Below are positions 16,895 to 24,983 of a DNA stretch of 64,000 bases, piece by piece (position 1 is the stretch's first letter; each line of letters starts with the position of its first letter). A program made the translations under genes and the position numbers. Source of the DNA: Erythrobacter oryzae (GTDB lineage Bacteria > Pseudomonadota > Alphaproteobacteria > Sphingomonadales > Sphingomonadaceae). Below the pieces are notes generated by a model, which saw nothing but the letters and a program-made list of their open reading frames with translations, did no database searches and was not told where the DNA came from. The DNA is taken from contig NZ_JASCXI010000003.1 of NCBI RefSeq assembly GCF_030271515.1, positions 248,001 through 312,000 of the forward strand, read 5' to 3'.

Positions 16895-18324
16895 TTCACA
16901 TCTCCTTCACCGGGCTGGCCGAGCTCGAAATCGCTGACGGGCCTTGTCTTGGGATTGAGCGCGTCGAACATCAGCGCGCCGTCGATCCACACCTTCTCGG
17001 GCCGCGAATAGACGCTGAGCGGGTCGCCGTTCCACAGCACCACGTCGGCCATCTTGCCGGTTTCGAGGCTGCCGGTCATGTCGGCGATGCCCATCGCCTT
17101 GGCGGCGTTGTAGGTGATCCAGCCGATCACGGTCGCATCGGGAATGTCGATCCCCGCCCGCTGCCCGGCGGCCTGCGCCTTGGCGGCTTCCTGGTTGAGG
17201 CGCTGGATATCGTTCTGGTCGTCCGAGTGGATCACCACGCAGGCGCCCTCGCGCTGGAGGAAGGCGGCGTTCTCGAGGATGCCGTCATAGCTTTCCATCT
17301 TGAAGCCGTACCAATCGGCCCACACGGCGCTGCACACGCCGTTCTCGCGCAGCAGATCGGCGATCTTGTAGCTTTCGACCGCGTGGTGGAAGGTGGTGAC
17401 CTTGTAGCCCATCTCCTTGGCCATATCCATGACCAGCGCCATCTCGTCGGCGCGGTAGCAGTGGTTCTGAATCAGGATCTCGCCCTTCAGAACGCCCACA
17501 AGCGTCTCCTTGGCAAGGTCGCGCTTGGCCTTGGGGTCGTTGGCGTAGTCGATCGCGGCGAGCCACGTCTCGCGGTTCACCGCAAGGTTGCCCATGCGGG
17601 TCGAGGGCATCCGTCCGCGCTCGCCATAGACGCGCTTGGGGTTCTCCCCGCAGGCCATCTTCATCGAATAGGGTGCGCCGGGGAACTTCATCCCCTGCAT
17701 GGTGCGCGCGGGCACGTTCTTGAGCGTCACCGAGCGCCCGCCCATCAGGTTGGCCGAGCCGGGAAGGATCTGGAGGCTCGTGATCCCGCCATTCGCCAGC
17801 GCGCGGCTGAATCCGGGGTCCTGCGGCCAGACCGAGTGCTCCGCCCAGACTTCGGGCGTGGTCGGCGCGGTCGCCTCGTTGCCGTCCGAATGGGCGTCGA
17901 CACCCGGCGAGGGATAGTCGCCAAGGTGCGAGTGGATGTCGATGATGCCGGGGGTGACGAACTTGCCCGTACCGTCGAACACCGCGATGTCGGCGGGGAT
18001 CGGGGTGTCGGGCCCGCCGACCGCGACGATCTTGCCGCCGCTCATGAAAACCACGCCGTTCTCGATCTTCTTGCCGCGCCCATCATAGACCGTCGCGCCG
18101 CGAATCGCGGTGGCGACGCCGGGATAGGGCTTATAGGTCGAGGGGTAGACCGGATCGCCGGGTTTGATCGCGGCGAAGGCGGGGGCCGCGGCGGCCTCTT
18201 CCTCCTTGTCCTTCTTCTTGCGTTCCTTCGCGTCGGCGACAGTGGCCCCTGCGATCAGCGCCAATGCGCTCGCGAGGGTGACCAGCGCGCCTGCCCGGGC
18301 GCGCCACTTCGAGTCTCGATACAT
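16891..18324 (-). CDS. Exported amidohydrolase (imidazolonepropionase-like)
   Basis: 477 residues. A signal peptide with basic start (MYRDSKWRARAG) and Ala-rich core is followed by a Lys/Glu linker. The metal motif is intact: VTPGIIDIHSHLGDYPSPG, then NHCYRADE, FHHAVES and IHSDDQ supply later ligands. The family includes periplasmic dipeptidases and prolidases, and a POT peptide transporter precedes it, so cleavage of peptides or N-acyl amino acids is plausible. The start codon lies 1 base after a long stem that includes the Shine-Dalgarno GCGAGG (18330-18335), so translation may be gated. Confidence 0.88.
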   Translation of the reverse strand: MYRDSKWRARAGALVTLASALALIAGATVADAKERKKKDKEEEAAAAPAFAAIKPGDPVYPSTYKPYPGVATAIRGATVYDGRGKKIENGVVFMSGGKIVAVGGPDTPIPADIAVFDGTGKFVTPGIIDIHSHLGDYPSPGVDAHSDGNEATAPTTPEVWAEHSVWPQDPGFSRALANGGITSLQILPGSANLMGGRSVTLKNVPARTMQGMKFPGAPYSMKMACGENPKRVYGERGRMPSTRMGNLAVNRETWLAAIDYANDPKAKRDLAKETLVGVLKGEILIQNHCYRADEMALVMDMAKEMGYKVTTFHHAVESYKIADLLRENGVCSAVWADWYGFKMESYDGILENAAFLQREGACVVIHSDDQNDIQRLNQEAAKAQAAGQRAGIDIPDATVIGWITYNAAKAMGIADMTGSLETGKMADVVLWNGDPLSVYSRPEKVWIDGALMFDALNPKTRPVSDFELGQPGEGDVK

Positions 18325-18325
18325 G

Positions 18326-18379
18326 CAAACCTCGCGTTATTCCGCTCCAAGTGCTTTGGAACGGAAAACGCGAGGTTTG
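18326..18379 (-). promoter_or_regulatory. Long hairpin burying the amidohydrolase ribosome binding site
   Basis: An inverted repeat of about 22 bp: a perfect 13-bp outer stem (18326-18338 with 18367-18379), one bulged base at 18339, then a 9-bp inner stem with one G-U pair, and a 9-base loop (18349-18357). On the transcript the 3' arm contains GCGAGG, the only Shine-Dalgarno for the ATG at 18324. It lies in the 91-base gap between the POT transporter and the amidohydrolase. No U-tract follows, which argues against a simple terminator. Confidence 0.75.
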
Positions 18380-18415
18380 TCCATCCTGTTGGACGAAATT
18401 GGTGTCCGGCGAGGG

Positions 18416-20014
18416 TTACTCGGCAGGCTGCGCCTTGGCGAGCGAGGGCGCTTCGGGTTCGGGCGCGTCCTTGCCGAGGGTGTCGAGGTGCATCCACTTC
18501 TTCACCACCGGGCTCACCAGCAGCACCGCCACCGCCGTGCCGATCGCGATCCAGCCGAACAGCTCGTAGATGTCGAGCAGGCCCTGCTTGGTCAGCGCGC
18601 CGTCATGCCCGCCGGTCGCCTCGCCGATTTTGCCCGCGACGAAATTGCCGACCGCGGTCATGTAGAACCACGCGCCCATGATCAGCGAGGCAAGGTGCTT
18701 GGGCGCGAGCCGGTTCATTGCCGAGAGGCCAACCGGGCTGAGGCACAGCTCGGCGGTGGTGGCGAAGAGGTAATAGGCGAAGACCAGAATGACCGGGGTC
18801 ATCGCCGCCACGCCATAGGCCTCGGCCCCCCACACCAGCACGAGGTTGGCAAACCCCATCTGCGCCAGCGCCAGACCAAACTTGGCCGGGGCCGAGGGCT
18901 CCTTGCCCTTCGCGCCGAGCCACTGCCACAGGGCCGCAAACACGGGTGCCATGAGGATGATGTAGATCGGGTTGATCGACTGGAAGATGCCCGCCGGCAC
19001 GCCGCTGCGGTCGACGAACTTGTCGGTGAACTGGTTCATCGAACCACCCGCCTGTTCGAACAGGCCCCAGAACAGCGGGTTCAAGCTGATCAGGAACAGG
19101 ATCGCGAACATGCGCTCGCGCGGCTCCTTGTCGAGCTTGAAGCTCTCGAACAGCACATAGCCCAGCAGCCCCACGCCCGAGATGATCAGCAGCGTCTGGA
19201 TCACGTCCTGATACTGCACCAGCGCCCAGATCACCGCCACAGCGGCAAGGCCGATGCCGTAGAGCCCGTATTCCTTGCCCTTGGCGAGCGGGCCCGGGGC
19301 TTCGCCCGCGCCGTTCAGCAGGCCCTTGCCGAGCACGAAGACGACGAGCCCCGCCAGCATCCCGAGGCCCGCAAGCCCGAAGCCATAGCCCCAGCCGATG
19401 GTCTGGCCGAGATATGCAACGAGGATCGTCCCGATCGCCGCGCCCACGTTGATGCCCATGTAGAAGATCGTATAGGCGCCGTCGCGGCGGGTGTCGGTGA
19501 GGCCATAGAGCTGGCCGACCATCACCGAGATGTTCGCCTTGAGGAAGCCCGAGCCGACGATGATGAAGGCCAGCGCGCCCCAGAAGACGTTGATCGTGGG
19601 ATCGTCTTGCCCGCCGGTGCCTTCCACCGCCATCAGCGAATGGCCGATCGCCAGCAGCAGCCCGCCGAACAGGACCGCCTTGCGCTGCCCGAGGTAGCGA
19701 TCAGCCAGCCACCCGCCGAGGACGGGGGTGATGTAGACCAGCGAGGTATAGGCGCCGTAGATCAGGTTCGACTTGGCTTCGGAATAGAGCCAGTGCTGGG
19801 CGAGGTAGAACACCAGAATGGCGCGCATGCCGTAGTAGGAGAAACGCTCCCACATCTCGGCGAAGAACAGCATGTAGAGGCCCTTGGGGTGCCCGGCGAA
19901 CTCGGGCTCCTTCTGCACCGCGACCTTGCCGCCGATCGCGAGGAACACGATCAGCACGGCCACCGCGATGGCCGCAATCCAGTCGGCCTCCGCCCACAGC
20001 GAAATATCTTTCAT
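18416..20014 (-). CDS. POT-family proton-dependent peptide transporter
   Basis: 532 residues with about 14 hydrophobic segments. The family signature is present near residue 53: FAEMWERFSYYGMRAILVFY, including the ExxERFxYYG proton-coupling motif, followed by GGWLADRYLGQRKAV. It imports di- or tripeptides across the inner membrane. It is the first gene of a transcript that runs into two exported amidohydrolases and an FKBP isomerase, which suggests peptide scavenging. Confidence 0.93.
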   Translation of the reverse strand: MKDISLWAEADWIAAIAVAVLIVFLAIGGKVAVQKEPEFAGHPKGLYMLFFAEMWERFSYYGMRAILVFYLAQHWLYSEAKSNLIYGAYTSLVYITPVLGGWLADRYLGQRKAVLFGGLLLAIGHSLMAVEGTGGQDDPTINVFWGALAFIIVGSGFLKANISVMVGQLYGLTDTRRDGAYTIFYMGINVGAAIGTILVAYLGQTIGWGYGFGLAGLGMLAGLVVFVLGKGLLNGAGEAPGPLAKGKEYGLYGIGLAAVAVIWALVQYQDVIQTLLIISGVGLLGYVLFESFKLDKEPRERMFAILFLISLNPLFWGLFEQAGGSMNQFTDKFVDRSGVPAGIFQSINPIYIILMAPVFAALWQWLGAKGKEPSAPAKFGLALAQMGFANLVLVWGAEAYGVAAMTPVILVFAYYLFATTAELCLSPVGLSAMNRLAPKHLASLIMGAWFYMTAVGNFVAGKIGEATGGHDGALTKQGLLDIYELFGWIAIGTAVAVLLVSPVVKKWMHLDTLGKDAPEPEAPSLAKAQPAE

Positions 20015-20551
20015 CGGAATTCGATCCCCATCGAATGGTTGAAGGCGGGCCTCACCACACCGCCGCTATGGGAGGGCACCCTAGCGGCTTGCGCGCCCGT
20101 GTGAAGCTTTTGTTGCGTGAGGGCGTAATGGAATGCGCGCGGCAGTATCGTGGCAGCGCAATTCATCGGCCCGCCGAAGGACGGGCCGCAAGGCCGAACG
20201 GCCGCCCGCATGTGCTCGATCCCGCAGGGATCGAAACAGCACCGAGGACGGAGGCGCGGAGGCGCCCCCGCAACCAAGAACGGCCCGCCAAAGGACGGGC
20301 CGCGAGCGCACGGCGCGAGCCGCAGGTGCCCCGGACCCCGGGCTTGACCCGGGGGGAGGGAACAGCACCGAGGACGGGGGCGCGGAGGCGCCCCCGCAAC
20401 CAAACGGCCCGCCAACGGACGGGCCGCGAGCGCAAGGCGCGAGCCGCAGGTGCCCGGAACGGAGCGTAGCGAAGTGGAGGAACAGCACCGAGGACGGGCC
20501 CGCGGAGGCGGGCCCGCAAACCAGAGCACTCCTTGACCGCATGGCTGTATT
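20015..20551. other. Intergenic region POT transporter to GntR
   Basis: 537 bases without a gene. Besides the three-unit repeat array it contains only the divergent upstream regions of the transporter (20015-20167) and of the GntR gene (20521-20569). No tRNA or other RNA is seen. Confidence 0.5.
20168..20520 (-). repeat. Tandem array of three modular palindromic repeats
   Basis: Three units of about 115-125 bp start at 20168, 20282 and 20406, in the opposite orientation to copy 1. Each has a stem GGCCCG...CGGGCC, a spacer with GCGAGCCGCAGGTG, a variable second palindrome, the conserved CAGCACCGAGGACG (20237, 20363, 20483) and hairpin 1 with a GGAG loop (20250-20269, 20376-20395, 20496-20515). 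Hairpin 1 arms are GGAGGCGC, GGGGGCGC and GGGCCCGC, with matching partners in the last two and a single mismatch in the first. The middle palindromes are unrelated in sequence (TCGATCCC-GCA-GGGATCGA against CCCCGGG...CCCGGGG). Confidence 0.85.
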
Positions 20552-20569
20552 ATGGCACTGATGCACCCC

Positions 20570-20914
20570 ATGAGCGCGCACCCCAACCGCCCCGTCTATT
20601 TGAAGCTGCGCGACCAGATTGCCGCGGCGATCATCGACGGGGTCTATCCGGAGGGCGCGATGCTGCCCTCGGTGCGCGCGCTCGCGGCCGAGCAGGGGGC
20701 TAACCCGCTGACGGTCGCCAAGGCCTACCAGCAGTTCCAGAACGACGGGCTGGTCGAGGTCCAGCGCGGCGTGGGAATGTATGTCGTGCGCGGCGCGGCC
20801 GAGCGGCTGCGCGCCGCCGAGCGCGAAGTCTTTCTGCGCGAGGAATGGCCCGAGATCCGCAGCCGCATGGCGCGGCTGGGGCTCGATCCGGCCGATCTTG
20901 TCATCATCTCCTGA
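20570..20914 (+). CDS. GntR-family regulator, short YtrA type
   Basis: 114 residues from ATG 20570; in-frame ATGs at 20552 and 20561 are alternatives and no strong Shine-Dalgarno decides. The winged helix is standard: RPVYLKLRDQIAAAIIDG, PEGAMLPSVRALAAEQGANPLTVAKAYQ, and FQNDGLVEVQRGVGMYVV. The effector domain is only a short helical tail, as in YtrA-type regulators, which often control ABC exporters. No target is adjacent on the same strand; ihfB follows after 207 bases. Confidence 0.85.
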   Translation: MSAHPNRPVYLKLRDQIAAAIIDGVYPEGAMLPSVRALAAEQGANPLTVAKAYQQFQNDGLVEVQRGVGMYVVRGAAERLRAAEREVFLREEWPEIRSRMARLGLDPADLVIIS

Positions 20915-20923
20915 CAAGATCCT

Positions 20924-20943
20924 AACTTACAGCACTGTAGGTT
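20924..20943. promoter_or_regulatory. Palindrome upstream of ihfB
   Basis: AACTTACAGCACTGTAGGTT: 9-bp arms with one mismatch around CA, 9 bases after the GntR stop. It may be an operator for the ihfB promoter. The CTTACAG half resembles the palindrome before dxs. Confidence 0.45.
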
Positions 20944-20971
20944 GCGCTTTTTCCCGCAATGTGACACTTTG

Positions 20972-21000
20972 TATGCAATTTCAGGCGGCGGCATTGCATA
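20972..21000. promoter_or_regulatory. Spaced inverted repeat upstream of ihfB
   Basis: TATGCAAT (20972-20979) and ATTGCATA (20993-21000) are perfect 8-bp arms separated by 13 bases. The position, about 120-150 bases before the ihfB start, suggests a regulatory site. The binding protein is unknown. Confidence 0.35.
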
Positions 21001-21121
21001 AGTCGCACGCCTGGGATTAAAGGGGCAGCCTCACGGGTCGGAGGCGAGTAATATAAACGACGGGGTAACCCGCAAAGCGGCGTCAGTGTGGTCGGGCCAC
21101 GCTGGCCGCCGGGAGATCGGT

Positions 21122-21400
21122 ATGATCAGATCCGAATTGTTGCAGGAATTGCACAAGGACAACCCAGACCTGCGCGCCGACGAGATCGAGCAGGTGGTGG
21201 ACATCTTCTTCGACGAAATCGCACAGCGCCTGGCCGAGGGGGGCCGGGTGGAACTGCGCGGCTTCGGCGCCTTCTCGACCCGCGAGCGCGAGGCGAGAAG
21301 CGGCCGCAACCCGCGCACCGGCGAAACGGTGGACGTGCCCGAAAAGCGCGTGCCCTACTTCAAGGCCGGCAAGGAAATCCGCGAGAGGTTGAATAAGTAA
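21122..21400 (+). CDS. ihfB: Integration host factor subunit beta
   Basis: 92 residues, exact family length. IHF-beta pairs with IHF-alpha to bend DNA at specific sites in replication, recombination and transcription. Seen: MIRSELLQELHKDNPDL, the core DIFFDEIAQRLAEGGRVELRG-type strand, and the beta-arm GRNPRTGETVDVPEKRVPYFK. The long upstream region (207 bases) contains two palindromes and a CGGGAGAT ribosome binding region just before ATG 21122. Confidence 0.95.
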   Translation: MIRSELLQELHKDNPDLRADEIEQVVDIFFDEIAQRLAEGGRVELRGFGAFSTREREARSGRNPRTGETVDVPEKRVPYFKAGKEIRERLNK

Positions 21401-21445
21401 GCAGGAGGATCGCGCGGGGGTGCGCCTCCGCGGGTTCCTGTTTTC

Positions 21446-21682
21446 CGCAGCGCCTCCGCGCTGCGAAATCCTCGCTCACACGCCCTTCGGGCGCGTCGCT
21501 GCGGGCGCGCGTTCGCGCTTGCGGCCCGTCCGTTGGCGGGCCGAGGCACCGCGATTCTCACGGTAAAGCTCTGATTTCGGTTGCGTAGCAACCGCGAGCG
21601 CACGGCGCGAGCCGCAGGTGCCCCGTAGCGCAGCGAAGGGAGCAGCACCGAGGACGAGGGCGCGGAGGCGCCCTCGCAAACA
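21446..21682. repeat. Modular palindromic repeats, two copies in opposite orientation
   Basis: First copy (about 21446-21543, subtype B, plus orientation): hairpin CGCAGCGC-CTCC-GCGCTGCG (21446-21465), spacer AAATCCTCGCTCAC, a CGCCC-TTC-GGGCG stem, then GCTGCGGGCGCGCG and a GGCCCG...CGGGCC stem. Second copy (about 21579-21682, subtype A, minus orientation): stem GGTTGC-GTA-GCAACC (21579-21593), GCGAGCCGCAGGTG, CAGCACCGAGGACG (21643) and hairpin GAGGGCGC-GGAG-GCGCCCTC (21656-21675). A degenerate fragment may precede at 21415-21435. They fill the gap between ihfB and the convergent antiporter gene. Confidence 0.85.
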
Positions 21683-21684
21683 AG

Positions 21685-23370
21685 CTACGCCGCGCGGGGC
21701 ATGGCCTCGTCGTCGCGGGCGAGGCCCGGGACGGGCAGCGCGCGTTCGATGTCGAGTGCGGTGAACACCAGTTCGGTGAGGCGCTCGCCCCCGCCGCTCG
21801 TGCTCATGTCGACCGGCAGCAGGCCGAGCGCGGCCATGTCGTCGATCTCTTCCGGCCCGGGCACCGCGATAATCCGCGTCATCGTCGGCGCGCGGGTCTC
21901 GACCAGCGGGGTGAGCTCGCGCGAGACGTCGGTCGCGCCGGTCGCGATCACCAGCACCTGGCGGCGGTCCATCCCGATCGCGTCCCAGCTCCTCGGGTCG
22001 GCGGGGTTGGCGCGGTGGACGTGGTAGCCGTCGGCGAGCGCCATCTGGAATCGGTCGTGATCGGGCTCGAGGGCAAGGTATTCGACCTCGTTGAAGGCGA
22101 GCGCATCGGCGACCGCGCGGCCCGCGGGGGTCATGCCGATGATGAGGACCGGCGCGTCGTCCCCCGCCATCTTGGCGTCGGGCGGGCCCTGCCGCAGACG
22201 GCCTGCGAGCTTGCGGCCGAGATTGGATACAAACGGCGTCGCGGCAAGGCTGATCGCGATCGCGGTGACCATCGCCGAGACGAGGCGCGGTTCGGCCAGC
22301 CCGGCAACGGCAGGCAAGGCCAGCAGGACCAGCGTGAACTCGCTCCCCTGCCCGAGCAGGAACCCGAGCTGGATCGAGCCCGGCACCGACCAGCGGTTGA
22401 GCATCCCCGCGACCACGTTGAAGGCGCATTTCGCCGCGACCACCCCCACTGTCATCGCCACCACCAGCTGCCAGTCGGCGACCAGCTGCGCAGGGTCGAT
22501 GCTGAGACCGACCGAGATGAAGAAGAAGCTCATGAACAGCCCGCGGAAGGCGTCGATCTCGGTCTGCACGAGGATGCGGTAGCGCGAATCGGCGACCGCC
22601 ATGCCGCCGAGGAAGGCGCCCAGCGTCAGCGAGAGGCCCGCCATCCCCGTCGCCCACCCGGCGGCGAGCGCGATGAAGAGCGCGGTGGCGGTGTAGACTT
22701 CCGTGGTGCCCGCGCGGGCGATGAGGCCGAACAGCGGCTCGGTCAGGAACCGGGCGAAGACCACCGCGATCCCGAAGGCGGCAAGCGCCTTGGCCCCGGC
22801 GATCCCCAGCGCAGGGGCGAGCGCACCGCCGCTCGCCAATGCGCCGGCGGTGACCAGCAGCAGGATCGCGGCGATGTCCTGGAAGATCAGGATCGATTGT
22901 GCCGCGCGGCCCACCGGGCAGTCCTCCTGCCCGCGCTCGCGGATCAGGCCGATGACGACTGCGGTGGACGAAAGCCCCATCCCGAAGCCCGCGATCACCG
23001 CGAAGCCGGGCGGCAGGCCCAGCGCCCAGAACAGCGCGGCAAAGCCCCCGCCCGCGACGATCATCTGCAAGCTGCCGAAGCCGAAGATGTTGCCCGCTTC
23101 TGCGCGGATCCGGCCCAGCGAGAAGTGCAGGCCGAGGTTGAACAGCAGAAACATCACCCCCGCCTCGGCCAGCGCGGCGACCACCGGCCCGCTGAAATCC
23201 TCCGCCATCCCGAGGCTCGAGAGGCCGAGACCCATCACCAGATAGCCGACGATCGGATTGAGCCGCAGCGCCCGGCTGCCGAGCGCGGCGGCGATGCCGA
23301 GGCCCAGCAGCGTGATCGCCGGCTGGATCGTTGCGACCACCGAATGCGCGTCACTCATCTCGCCCGCCAT
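21685..23370 (-). CDS. CPA2-family cation:proton antiporter with TrkA-N domain (KefB/YbaL-like)
   Basis: 561 residues from ATG 23370, preceded by GAGGCG; ATG 23358 is an alternative. About 12 membrane helices fill residues 10-390, including LGLSSTAVVIGLI and QDIAAILLLVTAGAL. A C-terminal TrkA-N Rossmann domain begins at APVLIIGMTPAGRAVADAL, with its binding Gly motif partly altered (GMTPAG). It exchanges potassium or sodium for protons under nucleotide-linked control. The upstream start codons lie close to tRNA-Leu on the opposite strand. Confidence 0.9.
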   Translation of the reverse strand: MAGEMSDAHSVVATIQPAITLLGLGIAAALGSRALRLNPIVGYLVMGLGLSSLGMAEDFSGPVVAALAEAGVMFLLFNLGLHFSLGRIRAEAGNIFGFGSLQMIVAGGGFAALFWALGLPPGFAVIAGFGMGLSSTAVVIGLIRERGQEDCPVGRAAQSILIFQDIAAILLLVTAGALASGGALAPALGIAGAKALAAFGIAVVFARFLTEPLFGLIARAGTTEVYTATALFIALAAGWATGMAGLSLTLGAFLGGMAVADSRYRILVQTEIDAFRGLFMSFFFISVGLSIDPAQLVADWQLVVAMTVGVVAAKCAFNVVAGMLNRWSVPGSIQLGFLLGQGSEFTLVLLALPAVAGLAEPRLVSAMVTAIAISLAATPFVSNLGRKLAGRLRQGPPDAKMAGDDAPVLIIGMTPAGRAVADALAFNEVEYLALEPDHDRFQMALADGYHVHRANPADPRSWDAIGMDRRQVLVIATGATDVSRELTPLVETRAPTMTRIIAVPGPEEIDDMAALGLLPVDMSTSGGGERLTELVFTALDIERALPVPGLARDDEAMPRAA

Positions 23371-23489
23371 CACGCGCCTCGCCGATACAATGCCATAGGG
23401 CGCTGAAATGGAGCCTCGCGCGCGGAAGGGCAAGCTTTGGCGCGGGCTCTGGCCAATGCGCAAGGATTTGTGGCAAGGGCAAACCCATG

Positions 23490-23570
23490 CGGGCGTGGCG
23501 GAATGGTAGACGCCGGGGACTTAAAATCCCCTGAGCTTTGCTCGTGCGGGTTCGAGTCCCGCCGCCCGTA
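23490..23570 (+). tRNA. tRNA-Leu (UAA anticodon)
   Basis: 81 bases without encoded CCA. The acceptor stem GCGGGCG pairs with CGCCCGT (one G-U), discriminator A. The anticodon arm GGGGA-CTTAAAA-TCCCC gives anticodon TAA. A long variable arm (TGAGCTTTGCTCG) marks a class II tRNA, and the T arm is GCGGG-TTCGAGT-CCCGC. It reads UUA and UUG codons, which are rare in such a GC-rich genome. Confidence 0.95.
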
Positions 23571-23743
23571 CATCTCCCTGCCTGCGTCATTTGCCCCACG
23601 GCACCTGCGACCAGCCGAGGGGCGCCATTATCTCCCCCTTAACGCCTTCATGCGTATTCCCTCAGGAGAAGCGTGGGGTCAGACTGCCCTGCGTATGTCT
23701 CGCCAGTGCCAGGACCAGGGGCTGTCGGGTTGGGACAACAGGC

Positions 23744-24412
23744 ATGGAACCAGCGAGCCAACACGCACGCCTCGAACCGACGCCGGAGCAGCCGGGAGCC
23801 GAGCAGCGCACCGCGCCGCGCTTCACGTTGCTGATCCGCGCGGCCAAGCTGGTGTCGGCCCAGGGCGAGTTCGTCTGCGTCATCCGCGACGTCTCGGAGA
23901 CCGGGGTGAGCGTGCGCCTGTTCCACGGCCTGCCCTCGTGCAAGGACTTCGCGCTGCACATGCCGGCGGGCGCGGTCTATGAAGTCTCGCGGGTCTGGCA
24001 CAAGGGCAACGAGGCGGGCTTCACCTTTGCAGGCTCCGTCGAGGTCGAGCAGCTCGTCAACGAGGCGAGCGATTACCCCAAGCGCGGCCTGAGGCTGGCG
24101 CTGTGCTTCCCGGTGACGGTGAACATGCTTGCGGGGCAATTCGAGGCGCTGGTCGAGAACTTCTCGCAGCAGGGCGCGCGGCTGACCTGCGACAAGCTGC
24201 TGGCGATCGACCAGACCCTGCGCCTTGCCATGCCCGCAGTGGGCGGCGGCAAGCCGCGCGAGGTGCGCGCGAAAGTGCGCTGGCGGCGCGACCAGCAATA
24301 TGGCGTGGTGTTCGACGACACCTTCACGCTAGGCGATTTCGCGCGGCTGGCGGCGCTGCTTCAGGCCCCGGCGCTGCTCGAAGAAAGCGCCGAGACCGCG
24401 CCTGCGGCCTAG
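23744..24412 (+). CDS. Tandem PilZ-domain protein
   Basis: 222 residues from ATG 23744. The first PilZ domain (about residues 20-110) has the c-di-GMP motif RTAPR, fitting RxxxR, and DVSETG, fitting DxSxxG. A second PilZ-like domain (about 120-210) has a weaker RGLRL and ENFSQQG. It is a soluble candidate c-di-GMP effector, without an output domain. Its stop overlaps that of the convergent msrB gene. Confidence 0.8.
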   Translation: MEPASQHARLEPTPEQPGAEQRTAPRFTLLIRAAKLVSAQGEFVCVIRDVSETGVSVRLFHGLPSCKDFALHMPAGAVYEVSRVWHKGNEAGFTFAGSVEVEQLVNEASDYPKRGLRLALCFPVTVNMLAGQFEALVENFSQQGARLTCDKLLAIDQTLRLAMPAVGGGKPREVRAKVRWRRDQQYGVVFDDTFTLGDFARLAALLQAPALLEESAETAPAA

Positions 24413-24909
24413 GCAGGCACGAACTTCAGCGCCACGCCGTTGATGCAGTGGCGCTTGCCGGTGGGCTTGGGCCCGTCCCCGAAGATATGCCCCAGATGCC
24501 CGCCGCAATCGGCGCAGTGCACCTCGGTGCGCGGGTAGCCGATCAGGTAGTCGGTGCTGGTGCCGACCGCGCCCTTGTCGATCGCCTGCCAGAAGCTCGG
24601 CCAGCCGGTGCCGCTGTCGTATTTGGTCGCCGAGGCGTAGAGGTGGTTATTGCACGCGGCGCACACGAAGGTGCCCTTGCGCTTTTCCTTGTTGAGCGGC
24701 GAGGTGAAGGGACGCTCGGTTCCGGCCTCGCGCAGCACGTAATACTGGTCGCGGGTGAGCAGCTTCTTCCACTCGGCGTCCGGGCGGCCCTTGGGGTAGC
24801 TCTTGGCCTCGGCGGGCGAGGCGCCGCAGGCGCTGACGAAGGGCAGCATTCCGCCGATCGCGGCACTCGCGGCGAGCAGGCGGCGGCGGTTGAGGAAGGG
24901 CAGGCGCAT
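24409..24909 (-). CDS. msrB: Peptide methionine (R)-S-oxide reductase, exported
   Basis: 166 residues from ATG 24909, with GGAG upstream. MsrB reduces the R-epimer of methionine sulfoxide. The zinc-binding pairs CAAC and CADC, GTGWPSFWQA, HLGHIFGDGP and the catalytic RHCINGVALKF are all present. The N-terminus has a twin-arginine-like NRRRLLAASAAIGG and a lipobox-like VSAC (Cys28), so it is exported, probably folded through Tat, or lipid-anchored. With the exported MsrA at 7325 it forms a complete extracytoplasmic repair pair. Confidence 0.95.
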   Translation of the reverse strand: MRLPFLNRRRLLAASAAIGGMLPFVSACGASPAEAKSYPKGRPDAEWKKLLTRDQYYVLREAGTERPFTSPLNKEKRKGTFVCAACNNHLYASATKYDSGTGWPSFWQAIDKGAVGTSTDYLIGYPRTEVHCADCGGHLGHIFGDGPKPTGKRHCINGVALKFVPA

Positions 24910-24983
24910 CGCAATCTCCGTGAGGACGGGCACGCTGCCCGCCCCTCTTTTACGTCGAAAACGCCCGCGAGGTTTCACCCCTT

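Noticed and set aside
18326..18379. The long hairpin as an intrinsic terminator of the POT transporter gene
   Set aside because: There is no U-tract after either arm and the 3' arm ends one base before a start codon; a role in translation fits better, though partial termination cannot be excluded.
23672..23690. GGGGTCAGAC near the PilZ gene and its complement near 54355 as a shared regulatory site
   Set aside because: Only two short, single-strand matches without symmetry; likely chance.
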